Part shown: positions 35,865-45,182 of the stretch, one piece after another | Numbering within the stretch: the first letter of the stretch is position 1 | How the letters are laid out: the number at the start of each line of letters is the position of its first letter | Position numbers and translations under genes: made by a program | Origin: Candidatus Blautia faecipullorum | GTDB lineage: Bacteria > Bacillota > Clostridia > Lachnospirales > Lachnospiraceae | Length of the DNA stretch: 64,000 bases | Reading direction: 5' to 3' | Assembly: GCA_019115125.1 (NCBI GenBank) | Contig: DXEG01000008.1 | Coordinates: 1 to 64,000, forward strand | The notes under the pieces: generated by a model | Told to the model about the DNA's origin: nothing | The model's database searches: none | The model's input: the letters and a program-made list of their open reading frames with translations, nothing else

Positions 35865-37034
35865 ATGTTGAAAGCAGGAGTATATTTACAGTTGGCGCCA
35901 GTTCTCTTTGGGAAAGGCACATCTGAGCAGGCCGGTGCAAAGGCCAGGGAATTAGGGATAAGTAAGGCGATGCTGATCAGCGATAAGGGGGTCCTGGAGG
36001 CGGGAATAACGAAGCGGATAGCTTCAATTGTAGAAAATGCTGGTATAGAAACAGTCGTCTGGACAGAGGCTGAGACGGACTGTCCGGATGATACAGTATC
36101 CACGGCCGCGAAGCTGGCAAAAGATGAACATACGGACGGAGTGATCGGTATCGGAGGCGGCAGTGTATTGGATACAGCTAAAGCGGTTGCGGCTGTAGCG
36201 GCCAACGACGATACAGTACTTGAGGAGATCCCGCTTTATCTGACCGGACAGAAGCAGTATGGAAAGCATCCTCTTCCAATATTGGAGATTCCTACCACGG
36301 CGGGAACAGGATCGGAGAGCACTTTTGTTTCGGTAGTCACATCTTCAAAATTAGACTGCAAGATTGGCCTTCCTGTCGCACCGGATTATGGGATTGTGGA
36401 CCCGGAGTTGACTAAAACAGTGCCAGCGGATATCACGGCCTACACCGGCATGGACGCGCTGGCTCACGCAGTAGAAGCGCTTGTAGAGAAAAAAGCCACG
36501 CCGCACTCAGATCTGCTTGCGTATGAAGCCATCCGGCTGATCTGTAAGTATCTGCCCAGGGCGGTGGAGAATGGTGCGGATGAAGAGGCCAGAGAGCATT
36601 TGGCATTTGCCAGTAATCTGGCGGGGATTTCTTTTAATGAATCGGGAACGAACATCGGACATTCGGCCGCGCATGCGGTAGGCCATGTGCAACATATACC
36701 ACATGGCATATGCTGCTCCAATATGACTCCGCCGGTGATTCGTTTCGCATCGAAAACATATCCTGATAAAATGAAAAAAATTGCCCTGCTTTTCGGCATG
36801 AATATTTCTTCGGAAAAGATCTCCGAAATAGGAAATATGACGGCAGAAGCTGTTAGAAAGTTTGCTGCTGACCTTGGAATAAAGACATTCAGAGAGCTAG
36901 GTGTGTCCAGAGAGGAGCTCGTCTCCTTGAAAAATATAATCTACAAGGATGCGCTCTGCCATGCCTATGGAGGAGCAGTGACAGAGCAGGATATCGAAGA
37001 ACTGCTGATAAGTGCATACATGGACGGAGAATAA
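35865..37034 (+). CDS. Iron-containing alcohol dehydrogenase (second in window)
   Basis: 389 residues. The nucleotide site is IGGGSVLDTAKAVAAVAAN, and the metal ligands lie in GMDALAHAVEALV, NIGHSAAHAVGH and HIPHGICC. In GRE dehydratase loci, Fe-ADHs commonly reduce or oxidise the aldehyde produced by the GRE, and that role fits here. It is only loosely similar to the 443-1612 enzyme. Start ATG 35865 follows AGGAGGAAAAG, 27 bases after the flavoprotein. Confidence 0.92.
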   Translation: MLKAGVYLQLAPVLFGKGTSEQAGAKARELGISKAMLISDKGVLEAGITKRIASIVENAGIETVVWTEAETDCPDDTVSTAAKLAKDEHTDGVIGIGGGSVLDTAKAVAAVAANDDTVLEEIPLYLTGQKQYGKHPLPILEIPTTAGTGSESTFVSVVTSSKLDCKIGLPVAPDYGIVDPELTKTVPADITAYTGMDALAHAVEALVEKKATPHSDLLAYEAIRLICKYLPRAVENGADEEAREHLAFASNLAGISFNESGTNIGHSAAHAVGHVQHIPHGICCSNMTPPVIRFASKTYPDKMKKIALLFGMNISSEKISEIGNMTAEAVRKFAADLGIKTFRELGVSREELVSLKNIIYKDALCHAYGGAVTEQDIEELLISAYMDGE

Positions 37035-37062
37035 ATGAAGTCGTCGCATATGTGGACAAGGG

Positions 37063-37956
37063 TTATTTAAAAATTCCCTGTACAGCTTTTGCCATACGGC
37101 GGAGCAGGGCGTTGTTTTCTCCGTCTGCATAGCAGCAGATTGTATCCGAGCACGCGTCGGCGAAGGGAAGATCATAAAAACAAAACTGAGAGGTATCTGA
37201 AAGCCCTTCCAGTTCTTCTGTCAGGTAGGCGAAGCCCCGGTGCATTTTCAGATAAACAAGCAGGGTGGTCATATCAGGAAGATGCAGATAGTCCTTTCGG
37301 GGAAGCTGCTGCCTCCATAAAGGCATATTCTTGATGGAAATCTCAGAGTTATACTGGCTGGGCTGTTCGTTAGTCAGAAGAGTCAGATCCGCCAGACCGC
37401 TCAGTACAAATTCAGTACTTACCAGCGGATGATCCGACGCAAGGACAGCTTTAAAAGGATAGCGCCGGAGGACAATGGAATGGACCATTCCCCAGGAGCG
37501 CCAGGTGTATGAAGTTGTGATAATGAGATCTAATTTATTGTCAAGAAGCCGATTCCTGAGTTCCCCCAGTCCCAGGAGCTGGAAGTCAAAATATATATCC
37601 GGCCATGTCTGTGTAAGAATCTGCATGACAGGAAGGATAATGGTTTTATGTGAAAAAGATTCATAAATTCCTACTTTAATGGTAGAACGGTTTGTTTTGC
37701 CGATACTTTGAGCCTGATTGATGCAAAGAGAAATATCGTCATTGATGCGGCTGAACTGGTCACGGAGATAGATGCCTGTCTCGGTAAGCTGGACAGAACG
37801 CGTAGTGCGTATAAACAATTTAACGCCCAGTTCCTCTTCAAGACTGGATATATGCCACGTCATGGCCTGTTGGGAAATGAAGCATCGTTTTGCGGCCTCA
37901 GTAAAATTCAGGCATCTTGCAGCTTCAAGAAAGTATCCGATACGCTTATATAACAT
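37063..37956 (-). CDS. LysR-family transcriptional regulator
   Basis: 297 residues. The N-terminal winged HTH reads YFLEAARCLNFTEAAKRCFISQQAMTWHISSLEEELGVKLFIRTTRSVQLTETG, the classic LysR pattern, followed by a periplasmic-binding-like effector domain. It is oriented against the upstream catabolic genes and divergently from the GRE activase gene at 38150. LysR proteins commonly control the divergent neighbour, so the activase, 2-hydroxyacid dehydrogenase and GRE3 genes are its probable target. The 193-base divergent gap would hold its binding sites. Confidence 0.92.
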   Translation of the reverse strand: MLYKRIGYFLEAARCLNFTEAAKRCFISQQAMTWHISSLEEELGVKLFIRTTRSVQLTETGIYLRDQFSRINDDISLCINQAQSIGKTNRSTIKVGIYESFSHKTIILPVMQILTQTWPDIYFDFQLLGLGELRNRLLDNKLDLIITTSYTWRSWGMVHSIVLRRYPFKAVLASDHPLVSTEFVLSGLADLTLLTNEQPSQYNSEISIKNMPLWRQQLPRKDYLHLPDMTTLLVYLKMHRGFAYLTEELEGLSDTSQFCFYDLPFADACSDTICCYADGENNALLRRMAKAVQGIFK

Positions 37957-38149
37957 GCTGTCGCCCTCCTTTAAATCTTTTTATGATGAAAGTATAAAAA
38001 AAGTCGAGAGAAATTACAAGCTTATTTAGTTGATATTATTAAAATATGTCTGTTAATAAAAGGGCGAAAGGATATGAGAAATACCAGAAGATGCCACGGG
38101 ATAAAAAATGCAGTATAGATACAGCGATGCAAAAAACGGAGGAAAAGAT

Positions 38150-39109
38150 ATGCCAGAAAAACCGATTATAGGACATATTTATGATATTCAGGGCTATTCT
38201 GTACATGATGGTCCTGGTATAAGAACAACTGTCTACACGAAGGGATGTCCGCTGCGCTGCCTGTGGTGCCATAGTCCGGAATCACAGACATTTAAAGACG
38301 AACTGTCCTGTATGCTGATGAGATGTGTCGGTACTGAAAAATGCGGCCTTTGCCTGAAGGCGTGCCCGCGAAATGCAGTTCTGCCGTCAAAGCCAGAAAA
38401 GTCCCTTTTAGACGAAGGAGAACTGATCACAAAAGTACATATTGACAGAGAAAAGTGCGACAACTGCCTTGCATGTACGAAGGCATGTCCCGCTCAGGCG
38501 CTTATGTCAAGCGGATATGACATTTCAGTAGAGGACGCACTGCAGAGAGTACTCCAGGATAAAGCCTTTTTTGGTGAGGATGGCGGAATTACAATTTCCG
38601 GTGGGGAGCCAATGGCACAGTTTGAATTTACCTATGAACTTGCCAGAAAAAGTAAGCTGGCGGGAATTTCTGTATGTATTGATACGACAGGATGCTGTGA
38701 GGGAACACTTTTTGATCAAATGATCCCTGTTACAGATTTGTTTTTGTATGATCTGAAACATATGGATTCACAGAAAAGCAGGCGGCTGACCGGAGTTGGA
38801 AATGAAAAAATTCTTGATAATGCCCGAAGAATTGCTGCGGGAGGGGGAAAACTTCAGATTCGTGTTCCTACAATACCGAAGCTGAACGCGGATATGGAGA
38901 ATATGAGGCGTACCGCGGAGTTTTGTAAAGAATTGGGAGACGCGGTGACCCTTGTGCAGATTCTTCCGTATCATAGGATGGGAATTCCTAAATATGAGAG
39001 ACTGGACCGCAAATACCCGGTTCCGAATATTGACGCGCCGTCAGACAATTTTATGGAAGAAAGACTTGCGGTATTCCGGGAGCTGGGTCTACCGGTTCAA
39101 TTACATTAA
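38150..39109 (+). CDS. Glycyl radical enzyme activating enzyme (radical SAM)
   Basis: About 319 residues. The radical SAM motif is CPLRCLWC in YTKGCPLRCLWCHSPES, preceded by VHDGPGIRTTV. A ferredoxin-like insert with two 4Fe-4S sets follows (CGLCLKACPRNAV and CDNCLACTKACPAQAL), typical of eliminase-class GRE activases. ISGGEPMAQ binds the SAM amino group. It abstracts hydrogen from the GRE glycine using SAM and reduced flavodoxin or ferredoxin. The frame opens at 38108, but ATG 38150 has ACGGAGGAAA ahead of it. This is the only dedicated activase in the window for three GREs. Confidence 0.93.
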   Translation: MPEKPIIGHIYDIQGYSVHDGPGIRTTVYTKGCPLRCLWCHSPESQTFKDELSCMLMRCVGTEKCGLCLKACPRNAVLPSKPEKSLLDEGELITKVHIDREKCDNCLACTKACPAQALMSSGYDISVEDALQRVLQDKAFFGEDGGITISGGEPMAQFEFTYELARKSKLAGISVCIDTTGCCEGTLFDQMIPVTDLFLYDLKHMDSQKSRRLTGVGNEKILDNARRIAAGGGKLQIRVPTIPKLNADMENMRRTAEFCKELGDAVTLVQILPYHRMGIPKYERLDRKYPVPNIDAPSDNFMEERLAVFRELGLPVQLH

Positions 39110-39135
39110 ATATAGCGGAGAAAAGGAGTCAGAAT

Positions 39136-40113
39136 ATGAAAAAAATGGTGTCTTTATTTGCAAAAAGAAATGAGCTCTACACAATGCTGAATGAGAAAGC
39201 GCGGATTTATGCGGCGGAAAAGGGAATTGATTTTGAATGGAAGCCAATGGAACCCTACACAGTTGAGGCTTGTATTGATGCCCTAAAGGATGCGGACTGC
39301 GGCCTGATCGATGTAGAGCCTTATGATGCGAAGATTTTTTCCCGAATATGTGAAAGGAACAAGCTGCTGATCCGTTTTGGCGTGGGATTCGACGCGGTGA
39401 ATCTTGAGGATGCCGCAAAATATGGGATCCGGATCGCCCGGACTCAGGGGGCAAATGCTTCGGCGGTTGCGGAGTACGCGTTGTTAATGATTCTCACTCT
39501 CCGGCGGAAGCTTATGGCTGGTATCCAAAGCGTAAGATGCGGAAGCTGGGAAAAGGAAGTGGGAAATGAAACAATTGGCGCAACGGTGGGAATTCTTGGA
39601 TTTGGCGCGGTGGGAAAGGCATTCGCGAGACTTTTGGGAGGATTTGGCTGCCGTATTTTGGCTTATGATACTTACCAGGATCAAATTGCTGCTAAAGAGC
39701 TTGGAGTGGAATTTACAGATGCAGAAACCATATTTCGTGAATGTGATTCCATCACTGTTCATTTGGCGTTAAATGAAAATACAAGGGGATTTGTAAATGA
39801 GGAAAGACTGGCGCTGATGAAAAAAGACGCGGTGATCGTGAATACGTCCCGCGGTCCGGTGATCGATGATGCGGCATTATTGGCTGTCTTGAAGAACCAT
39901 CAGATTGGCGGCGCGGGACTGGATGTCTTTGCCCAGGAACCGCTTCCGCTGGATTCAGAATATCTGACACTGGACAATATGATCTATTCTCCCCATGCGG
40001 CAAGCCAGTCCGTTCAGTCCCTATGGAATATATATAAAACGGCGATAGATATTGCGGATGGATTTTTCACAGGTAATGAATCAGAGTTTGTAAAGAGATG
40101 CTGGCTGAACTGA
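39136..40113 (+). CDS. D-isomer specific 2-hydroxyacid dehydrogenase
   Basis: 325 residues, related to D-3-phosphoglycerate and glyoxylate/hydroxypyruvate reductases. NAD(H) binding is through GATVGILGFGAVGKAFA followed by an acidic residue in ILAYD. The catalytic arginine, glutamate and histidine are in NTSRGPVIDD, VFAQEPLP and YSPHAASQS. It is sandwiched between the activase and GRE3, so it probably reduces or oxidises a 2-keto or 2-hydroxy acid intermediate. Site AAAAGGAG, 26 bases after the activase stop. Confidence 0.9.
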   Translation: MKKMVSLFAKRNELYTMLNEKARIYAAEKGIDFEWKPMEPYTVEACIDALKDADCGLIDVEPYDAKIFSRICERNKLLIRFGVGFDAVNLEDAAKYGIRIARTQGANASAVAEYALLMILTLRRKLMAGIQSVRCGSWEKEVGNETIGATVGILGFGAVGKAFARLLGGFGCRILAYDTYQDQIAAKELGVEFTDAETIFRECDSITVHLALNENTRGFVNEERLALMKKDAVIVNTSRGPVIDDAALLAVLKNHQIGGAGLDVFAQEPLPLDSEYLTLDNMIYSPHAASQSVQSLWNIYKTAIDIADGFFTGNESEFVKRCWLN

Positions 40114-40140
40114 TACCTTAGCTGAAGAAAGGAGTTTATT

Positions 40141-42540
40141 ATGTATGAATTTAAACCATTGACAGACCGCATAAAAAAACTCAGAGAACGCTACAGGACG
40201 ACGCCCGTAGTGCTGGACTCAGAGCATGCCCGTCTGGTAACAGAGGCATATAAGAAATATTCACATGAATGTGCAATTTTGAAGCGCGCCAAAATGATGT
40301 ACTATATCTGCGAAAACCGGACGCTGAGGGTGGAAGAAGACGAACTGATCGTTGGAAACATGGGACTCCATTACCGTGGAACCAGTATCAACCCGGATTA
40401 TGGAATGGAGTGGCTGATTGATGAATTGGATACCGGAGAATTTGATAAACGCGGCGTGCAGTTGGAGCACATGGAGCTGTCCCGGGAGGACCGGGAAGTT
40501 TTTCGGGAGATAGCTCCATTCTGGAAAGAAAACAGCGCTTCCGCTTTTATTGATAAGGCTTTTCCGCCGGGGTTTGAAACAGTTTTAGATGCCGGTGTTT
40601 TATCTCACAGAGTTAAAGGCAATGCAGATATGCCCACAGGACATTTTTCTGCGAATTATGAAAAGCTTTTGTCCAAAGGCCTGTCCGCAATCCGCCAGGA
40701 AGCCACGGATAAACTGGACGCCATGTTTGGAAATATTCAGGCCGAAGATCCGGAGAAATATCTGTTCTACGAGGCTATGGTAATCATCTGCGACGCAATG
40801 ATTCTGCTTGCAAAGCGTTATGCATCACTTTGTTTAAGAAAAGCGGAGCAGGCGGAGGGAAAAAGGAAGAAGGAACTGCTGATCATGGCGGACTCTCTTA
40901 ACCGTATTATGGCAAATCCCTGCGTCACATTTCAGGATGCAGTGCAGGCAACCTTTTTATACCAGCTTGTTCTGGCGCTGGATGGAAATCTTCATGGTCT
41001 TACATTCGGACGCTTTGACCAATATGCATATCCATATCTTGAAAAAGATCTTCGCGAGAAACGCATTTCAGAAGAGTATGCCCAGGAACTCGTAGACTGC
41101 TTTTTTATTAAAATATGCGACATGTTCAAAGGCCGCTCGCATTTTGTTTCCCAGGGAGCGGGCGGATACACCTCGGGACAGCAGATGAGTCTGGGCGGAG
41201 TGGATAAGGAGGGAAAGGATGCTACCAATAAACTTTCGTATATGCTTTTAGAAGCAAGCGCCCGTCTGGTACTGCATTCTCCGCCCCTTTCGCTGCGTAT
41301 TCATAAAAATACGCCAAAAAAATTATGGGAATGTGCTACAGAATGTACCAAACGTGTCGGGGGGATCCCTACATTTCAAAATGACGATATCATTATTCCA
41401 ATGATGGTTAGAGAAGGGTATACTCTTGAGGACGCCAGAGATTACTGTATCGTAGGCTGTGTAGAACCCTCGGGATCGGGAAATGATTTTCCTGCCTGCG
41501 GCGGGCCTCATGCAAAGTGCTACTTGAATATGACAAATTGTTTGATCGTTGCCCTGAACGACGGAATAAATCCATTGAATGGAAAACAGAGTGGCCTTCA
41601 TACAGGCAAGCTGTTAGAAATGACCAGCTTTGAGCAGGTGCTTGAGGCATATAAACGTCAGAATGATTATTTTGTTCAGTGGCATATCTCGCTTAATAAT
41701 ATGGCTGAGTATTTTACGCAAAAGCTTTTGCCATTGCCAGCGCTGTCTGTAACCCTGGATCATTGTATGGAATCCGGAAAGGACGCGACGGCAGGCGGGG
41801 CAAAATATAATGGCTGCGGAAGCGCGGTTATAGGCTGCGGAACAGTTGCAAACAGTCTTGCGGCGATAAAATGGGCAGTTTTTGATAAGAAAATCTGTAC
41901 AGCACAGGAATTCTATCATGCGTGGATGGCGAATTGGAAAGGCCATGAGGAACTGCGGCAGAGAATCATTACTCAGGCACCCCACTATGGAAACGGATCC
42001 GAGGAGGCAGATCGTCTGGCTGCCTGGGCGATGGATATTTACGCACAGAAGTATAACAGCGGATCATTTATCAGAGGAAATCTCAAAGCAGGGCTTTTCT
42101 CGGTTTCCGGGCATATCCCGATGGGGAAAAGCACTTTTGCGTCCCCGGATGGCCGCCTGTCCGGAGAACCAGTATCTGACGGTATTTCACCCTCCCAGGC
42201 TACGGATAAAAAAGGTCCGACGGCAGTTCTTACAGGAGTTGCAAAGCTTAAACAAAGCCATTGTCCGAATGGAACGTTGCTGAATATGAAATTTCATCCG
42301 AAATCTGTAGAAGGCCAGGAGGGAATGGAAAAACTGATCCGTTTAGTGCAGACCTATTTTGCAGAGGGCGGTATGCATATCCAATATAATGTTATTGGAT
42401 CGGATACTTTGAGAGCCGCCCAGAAAGAGCCTGACAGGTACAGGGATCTGGTGATCAGAGTGGCTGGATTTTCCGCCTATTTTGTTGAACTTTACAAGGA
42501 TCTCCAGGATGATTTGATCAGTCGTACGGATCAGATATAA
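40141..42540 (+). CDS. Glycyl radical enzyme 3 (eliminase-type, distinct from GRE1/2)
   Basis: 799 residues. Glycyl radical residue G776 is in VIRVAGFSAYFVELYKDLQDDLI. The active cysteine C440 lies in CIVGCVEPSGSGNDFPACGGP, giving the canonical GCVEP with E442 as the probable base. GGAKYNGCGSAV is also conserved. The canonical motif resembles glycerol, propanediol, choline and related C-O or C-N lyases, but specificity residues cannot be assigned by eye. It is clearly less similar to GRE1 or GRE2 than they are to each other. It follows the 2-hydroxyacid dehydrogenase by 27 bases. Confidence 0.9.
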   Translation: MYEFKPLTDRIKKLRERYRTTPVVLDSEHARLVTEAYKKYSHECAILKRAKMMYYICENRTLRVEEDELIVGNMGLHYRGTSINPDYGMEWLIDELDTGEFDKRGVQLEHMELSREDREVFREIAPFWKENSASAFIDKAFPPGFETVLDAGVLSHRVKGNADMPTGHFSANYEKLLSKGLSAIRQEATDKLDAMFGNIQAEDPEKYLFYEAMVIICDAMILLAKRYASLCLRKAEQAEGKRKKELLIMADSLNRIMANPCVTFQDAVQATFLYQLVLALDGNLHGLTFGRFDQYAYPYLEKDLREKRISEEYAQELVDCFFIKICDMFKGRSHFVSQGAGGYTSGQQMSLGGVDKEGKDATNKLSYMLLEASARLVLHSPPLSLRIHKNTPKKLWECATECTKRVGGIPTFQNDDIIIPMMVREGYTLEDARDYCIVGCVEPSGSGNDFPACGGPHAKCYLNMTNCLIVALNDGINPLNGKQSGLHTGKLLEMTSFEQVLEAYKRQNDYFVQWHISLNNMAEYFTQKLLPLPALSVTLDHCMESGKDATAGGAKYNGCGSAVIGCGTVANSLAAIKWAVFDKKICTAQEFYHAWMANWKGHEELRQRIITQAPHYGNGSEEADRLAAWAMDIYAQKYNSGSFIRGNLKAGLFSVSGHIPMGKSTFASPDGRLSGEPVSDGISPSQATDKKGPTAVLTGVAKLKQSHCPNGTLLNMKFHPKSVEGQEGMEKLIRLVQTYFAEGGMHIQYNVIGSDTLRAAQKEPDRYRDLVIRVAGFSAYFVELYKDLQDDLISRTDQI

Positions 42541-42574
42541 AGAGAGGTGACCTGCTATAACTGAAAAAGGGCCG

Positions 42575-43924
42575 TTGCAGCATGAAGAAAATAAAATGGG
42601 AGTAAGGCCCGTTCCAAGACTGCTGATCACTATGGCCGTGCCCATTATGATTTCCATGTTGGTACAGGCTTTATATAATATTGTGGACAGTATTTTTGTC
42701 GGGCATCTTTCGTCAGAGGCTTTGACAGCAGTTTCTATGTCCTATCCCTTTCAGACGCTTATTGTAGCAGTCGGCAGCGGCCTCTCCATCGGTATCAATG
42801 CATATTTATCCAGAAGCCTCGGAGAAGGAGAGCTAAAAAAAGCCAATGCGGCAGCAGTAAATGGAATATTTCTCAGCTTTGTGGTTTATGTGCTGTTTGC
42901 AATATTTGGAATATTTGGAAGCCATTTTTATTTTGCCGCCCAGACTGGTCAGAAAGAAATCATAAAATATGGAACAGACTATCTTTCGGTTTGCCTTACC
43001 TTTTCGTTAGGAGCTTTTATGCAGATGACAATGGAAAGATTGCTGCAGTCTACCGGAAATACAGTGCACTGTATGGTCTGTCAGGGTGTCGGGGCGGTTA
43101 TGAATATTGTTTTAGATCCGCTGCTGATTTATGGATTGCTGGGATTTCCAAGACTGGAGGTTATGGGAGCTGCCGCCGCTACTGTGATCAGCCAATTTGT
43201 AGGCGCGTGTACGGGCTTGTACCTGAATATACGTAAAAACAGAGAAATCAGGTTTTACTTTAGGGGATTCAGGCCGGATTTTCCTATTATCTGGGAAATC
43301 TGTAAAGTAGGAATACCGACAATGATTACACAGTCTTTGGCATCTGTCATGACTTTTTCGCTGAATCAGATCATGCTCATGTTTTCGTCGGTGGCAGTTT
43401 CAGTGCTTGGTGTGTATTTCAAACTTCAGAGTTTTGTATTTCTGCCGGTTTCCGGTATTACAGACAGCATGGTTCCTATCGTTGCCTATAACTATGGAGC
43501 AAAAAGAAAAAAGAGGATCACGGATGCCCTGTTTTTTGCCACGCTTGTTTCAACAATCATTCTATGTTTGGGTTCTGTGATGTTCCATATTGTACCGGAA
43601 ACATTGATTGGGCTGTTCAGCACGGATATACGGATGCTGAAGCTGGGAGTTCCTGCTGTGAAAGCAATTAGCCTGAGTTATGTATTTGCCGGGGTAACGG
43701 CGATTTTTCCGGCGTTCTTCCAGGCGCTTGGATATGCGGTATACAGTACATTGTTATCGGCAATACGCAGAATCGGCATTATCGTTCCGGTCTCCTGGAT
43801 TCTGGCGTCGCAGTTTGGGCTTGGAGCTGTGTGGTACGCTTTTCCTATTGCCGAGTTTGTTACCATGACATTATGTTTCCTTTTGTACAGAAGGATTTAC
43901 CGTTCAGTAATTAAAAAGATATAA
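42575..43924 (+). CDS. MATE-family efflux transporter
   Basis: About 449 residues with twelve predicted membrane helices. PRLLITMAVPIMISMLVQALYNIVDSIFVGHLSSEALTAVSMSYP is the standard MATE N-terminus, and an equivalent repeat occurs in the second half (GIPTMITQSLASVMTFSLNQIM). MATE proteins export organic cations or drugs using Na+ or H+ gradients. TTG 42575 follows AAAAAGGG; ATG 42596 is the alternative start, with a weaker site. Location inside the catabolic island suggests export of a product or toxic intermediate, but this is inference. Confidence 0.9.
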   Translation: MQHEENKMGVRPVPRLLITMAVPIMISMLVQALYNIVDSIFVGHLSSEALTAVSMSYPFQTLIVAVGSGLSIGINAYLSRSLGEGELKKANAAAVNGIFLSFVVYVLFAIFGIFGSHFYFAAQTGQKEIIKYGTDYLSVCLTFSLGAFMQMTMERLLQSTGNTVHCMVCQGVGAVMNIVLDPLLIYGLLGFPRLEVMGAAAATVISQFVGACTGLYLNIRKNREIRFYFRGFRPDFPIIWEICKVGIPTMITQSLASVMTFSLNQIMLMFSSVAVSVLGVYFKLQSFVFLPVSGITDSMVPIVAYNYGAKRKKRITDALFFATLVSTIILCLGSVMFHIVPETLIGLFSTDIRMLKLGVPAVKAISLSYVFAGVTAIFPAFFQALGYAVYSTLLSAIRRIGIIVPVSWILASQFGLGAVWYAFPIAEFVTMTLCFLLYRRIYRSVIKKI

Positions 43925-44011
43925 AGCGCGGAAGAAAATACAGCCGATATATATCATAATTTTTAGTATTACCTATAAATGAAAAGGGGAAATTTTAAGG
44001 AGGAAAAAGCT

Positions 44012-45001
44012 ATGCTGACAAAAAGAGAAAATCTTATGGAAACCATTCAGGGAGGTCATCCAGACAGATATGTGAATCAGTACGAGGCGTTTCATATAGT
44101 TTCTAAGAATCCATATTCCGCTAATAATCCGAACCCTGAATATGGCGGTAAGCCAGTTGTGAATGCATGGGGAATTATGAGAGCCTGGCCGGAAGGCACA
44201 CCGGGAGTATTTCCGGTTCATGATGAGGAGCATACTGTCTGCAAAGATATTACAGAGTGGAAAAAATATGTAAAAGCGCCTTCCGTTCAATATACAGCCG
44301 AAGAATGGGAGCCTTACATCAAGATGGCAGAGGAAGTGGACCGCCGTGAATATTTTGTTACACATTTCTGCGCGCCGGGAATATTCGAACAGCTTCACAA
44401 TCTTCAGGGGATGCAGGACTGTCTGATCAATTTTTATGAAGAACCGGAGGCGACGCAGGAATTAATTGATTATCTTGTTCAATGGGAACTGGAGTATGCA
44501 GAGGTGATCTGCAGATATCTGAAGCCGGATGCTGTACTGCACCATGACGATTGGGGGAGCCAGATATCTACGTTTATGTCACCGGAAATGTTTAAGGAAT
44601 TTTTATATCCCGGGTATAAGAAAATATATAGTTATTATAAGAGCCATGGCGTACAGGTAATCGTTCATCATTCGGACTCTTATGGCGAAACCTTGGTTCC
44701 TTACATGATCGACATGGGGATCGATATATGGCAGGGAGTTATGACCAGCAATGATATTCCCGGGATTATCGAGAAATATGGCGGAAAAATTACATTGATG
44801 GGCGGAATCGACAGTGCTTCCGTAGACCGGGAGGATTGGAACCAGGAACTGATTGCCCGGGAAGTGCGTAAATCCTGTCTGTCTTACGGTACAAGATATT
44901 ATATCCCGTGCTGTACACAGGGACTTCCAATGAGTATTTATCCGGGAGTACATGAGGCGGTTACAGCGGAAATTGATAAAATGAGTAAGGAAGTTTTCTG
45001 A
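44012..45001 (+). CDS. UroD-family methyltransferase-like protein, copy 2
   Basis: About 329 residues with the UroD fold: LTKRENLMETIQGGHPDRY, VLHHDDWGSQISTFMSPEMF, IDIWQGVMTSNDIPGIIEKYGGKITLMGGID split across the C-terminal half, and YYIPCCTQG. At the position of the H-x-C Zn motif of copy 1 this protein has H220-S-D222 (VIVHHSDSYG), so its metal site differs or it uses other ligands. ATG 44012 is chosen because AAGGAGGAAA precedes it; the frame opens at 43979. It may be a second substrate-specific demethylase for the same corrinoid protein. Confidence 0.82.
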   Translation: MLTKRENLMETIQGGHPDRYVNQYEAFHIVSKNPYSANNPNPEYGGKPVVNAWGIMRAWPEGTPGVFPVHDEEHTVCKDITEWKKYVKAPSVQYTAEEWEPYIKMAEEVDRREYFVTHFCAPGIFEQLHNLQGMQDCLINFYEEPEATQELIDYLVQWELEYAEVICRYLKPDAVLHHDDWGSQISTFMSPEMFKEFLYPGYKKIYSYYKSHGVQVIVHHSDSYGETLVPYMIDMGIDIWQGVMTSNDIPGIIEKYGGKITLMGGIDSASVDREDWNQELIAREVRKSCLSYGTRYYIPCCTQGLPMSIYPGVHEAVTAEIDKMSKEVF

Positions 45002-45115
45002 TTGTTTTTGATTTATTTCCGCGTAATATGACTAAATGAATGAGAGGAAGTTTGTCATATGTGAGCAGGCGGCAGTTTTTTTGGCATAAAATGACAGAAA
45101 TTTTTGGAAAACAAG

Positions 45116-45144
45116 TTGCATTTCAATTTGTAATTGGCTAAGAT
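45116..45144 (+). promoter_or_regulatory. Promoter of the LacI-family gene with an overlapping inverted repeat
   Basis: TTGCAT (45116-45121), a 17-base spacer and TAAGAT (45139-45144). An inverted repeat with arms ACAA.TTG and CAA.TTGT spans 45111-45131, over the -35 region, and could be an autoregulatory site. It lacks the CG centre of the other island operators. Confidence 0.55.
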
Positions 45145-45182
45145 AAAGTATAAGCATTTTTTGGAAATAATTGGAGATCAGC

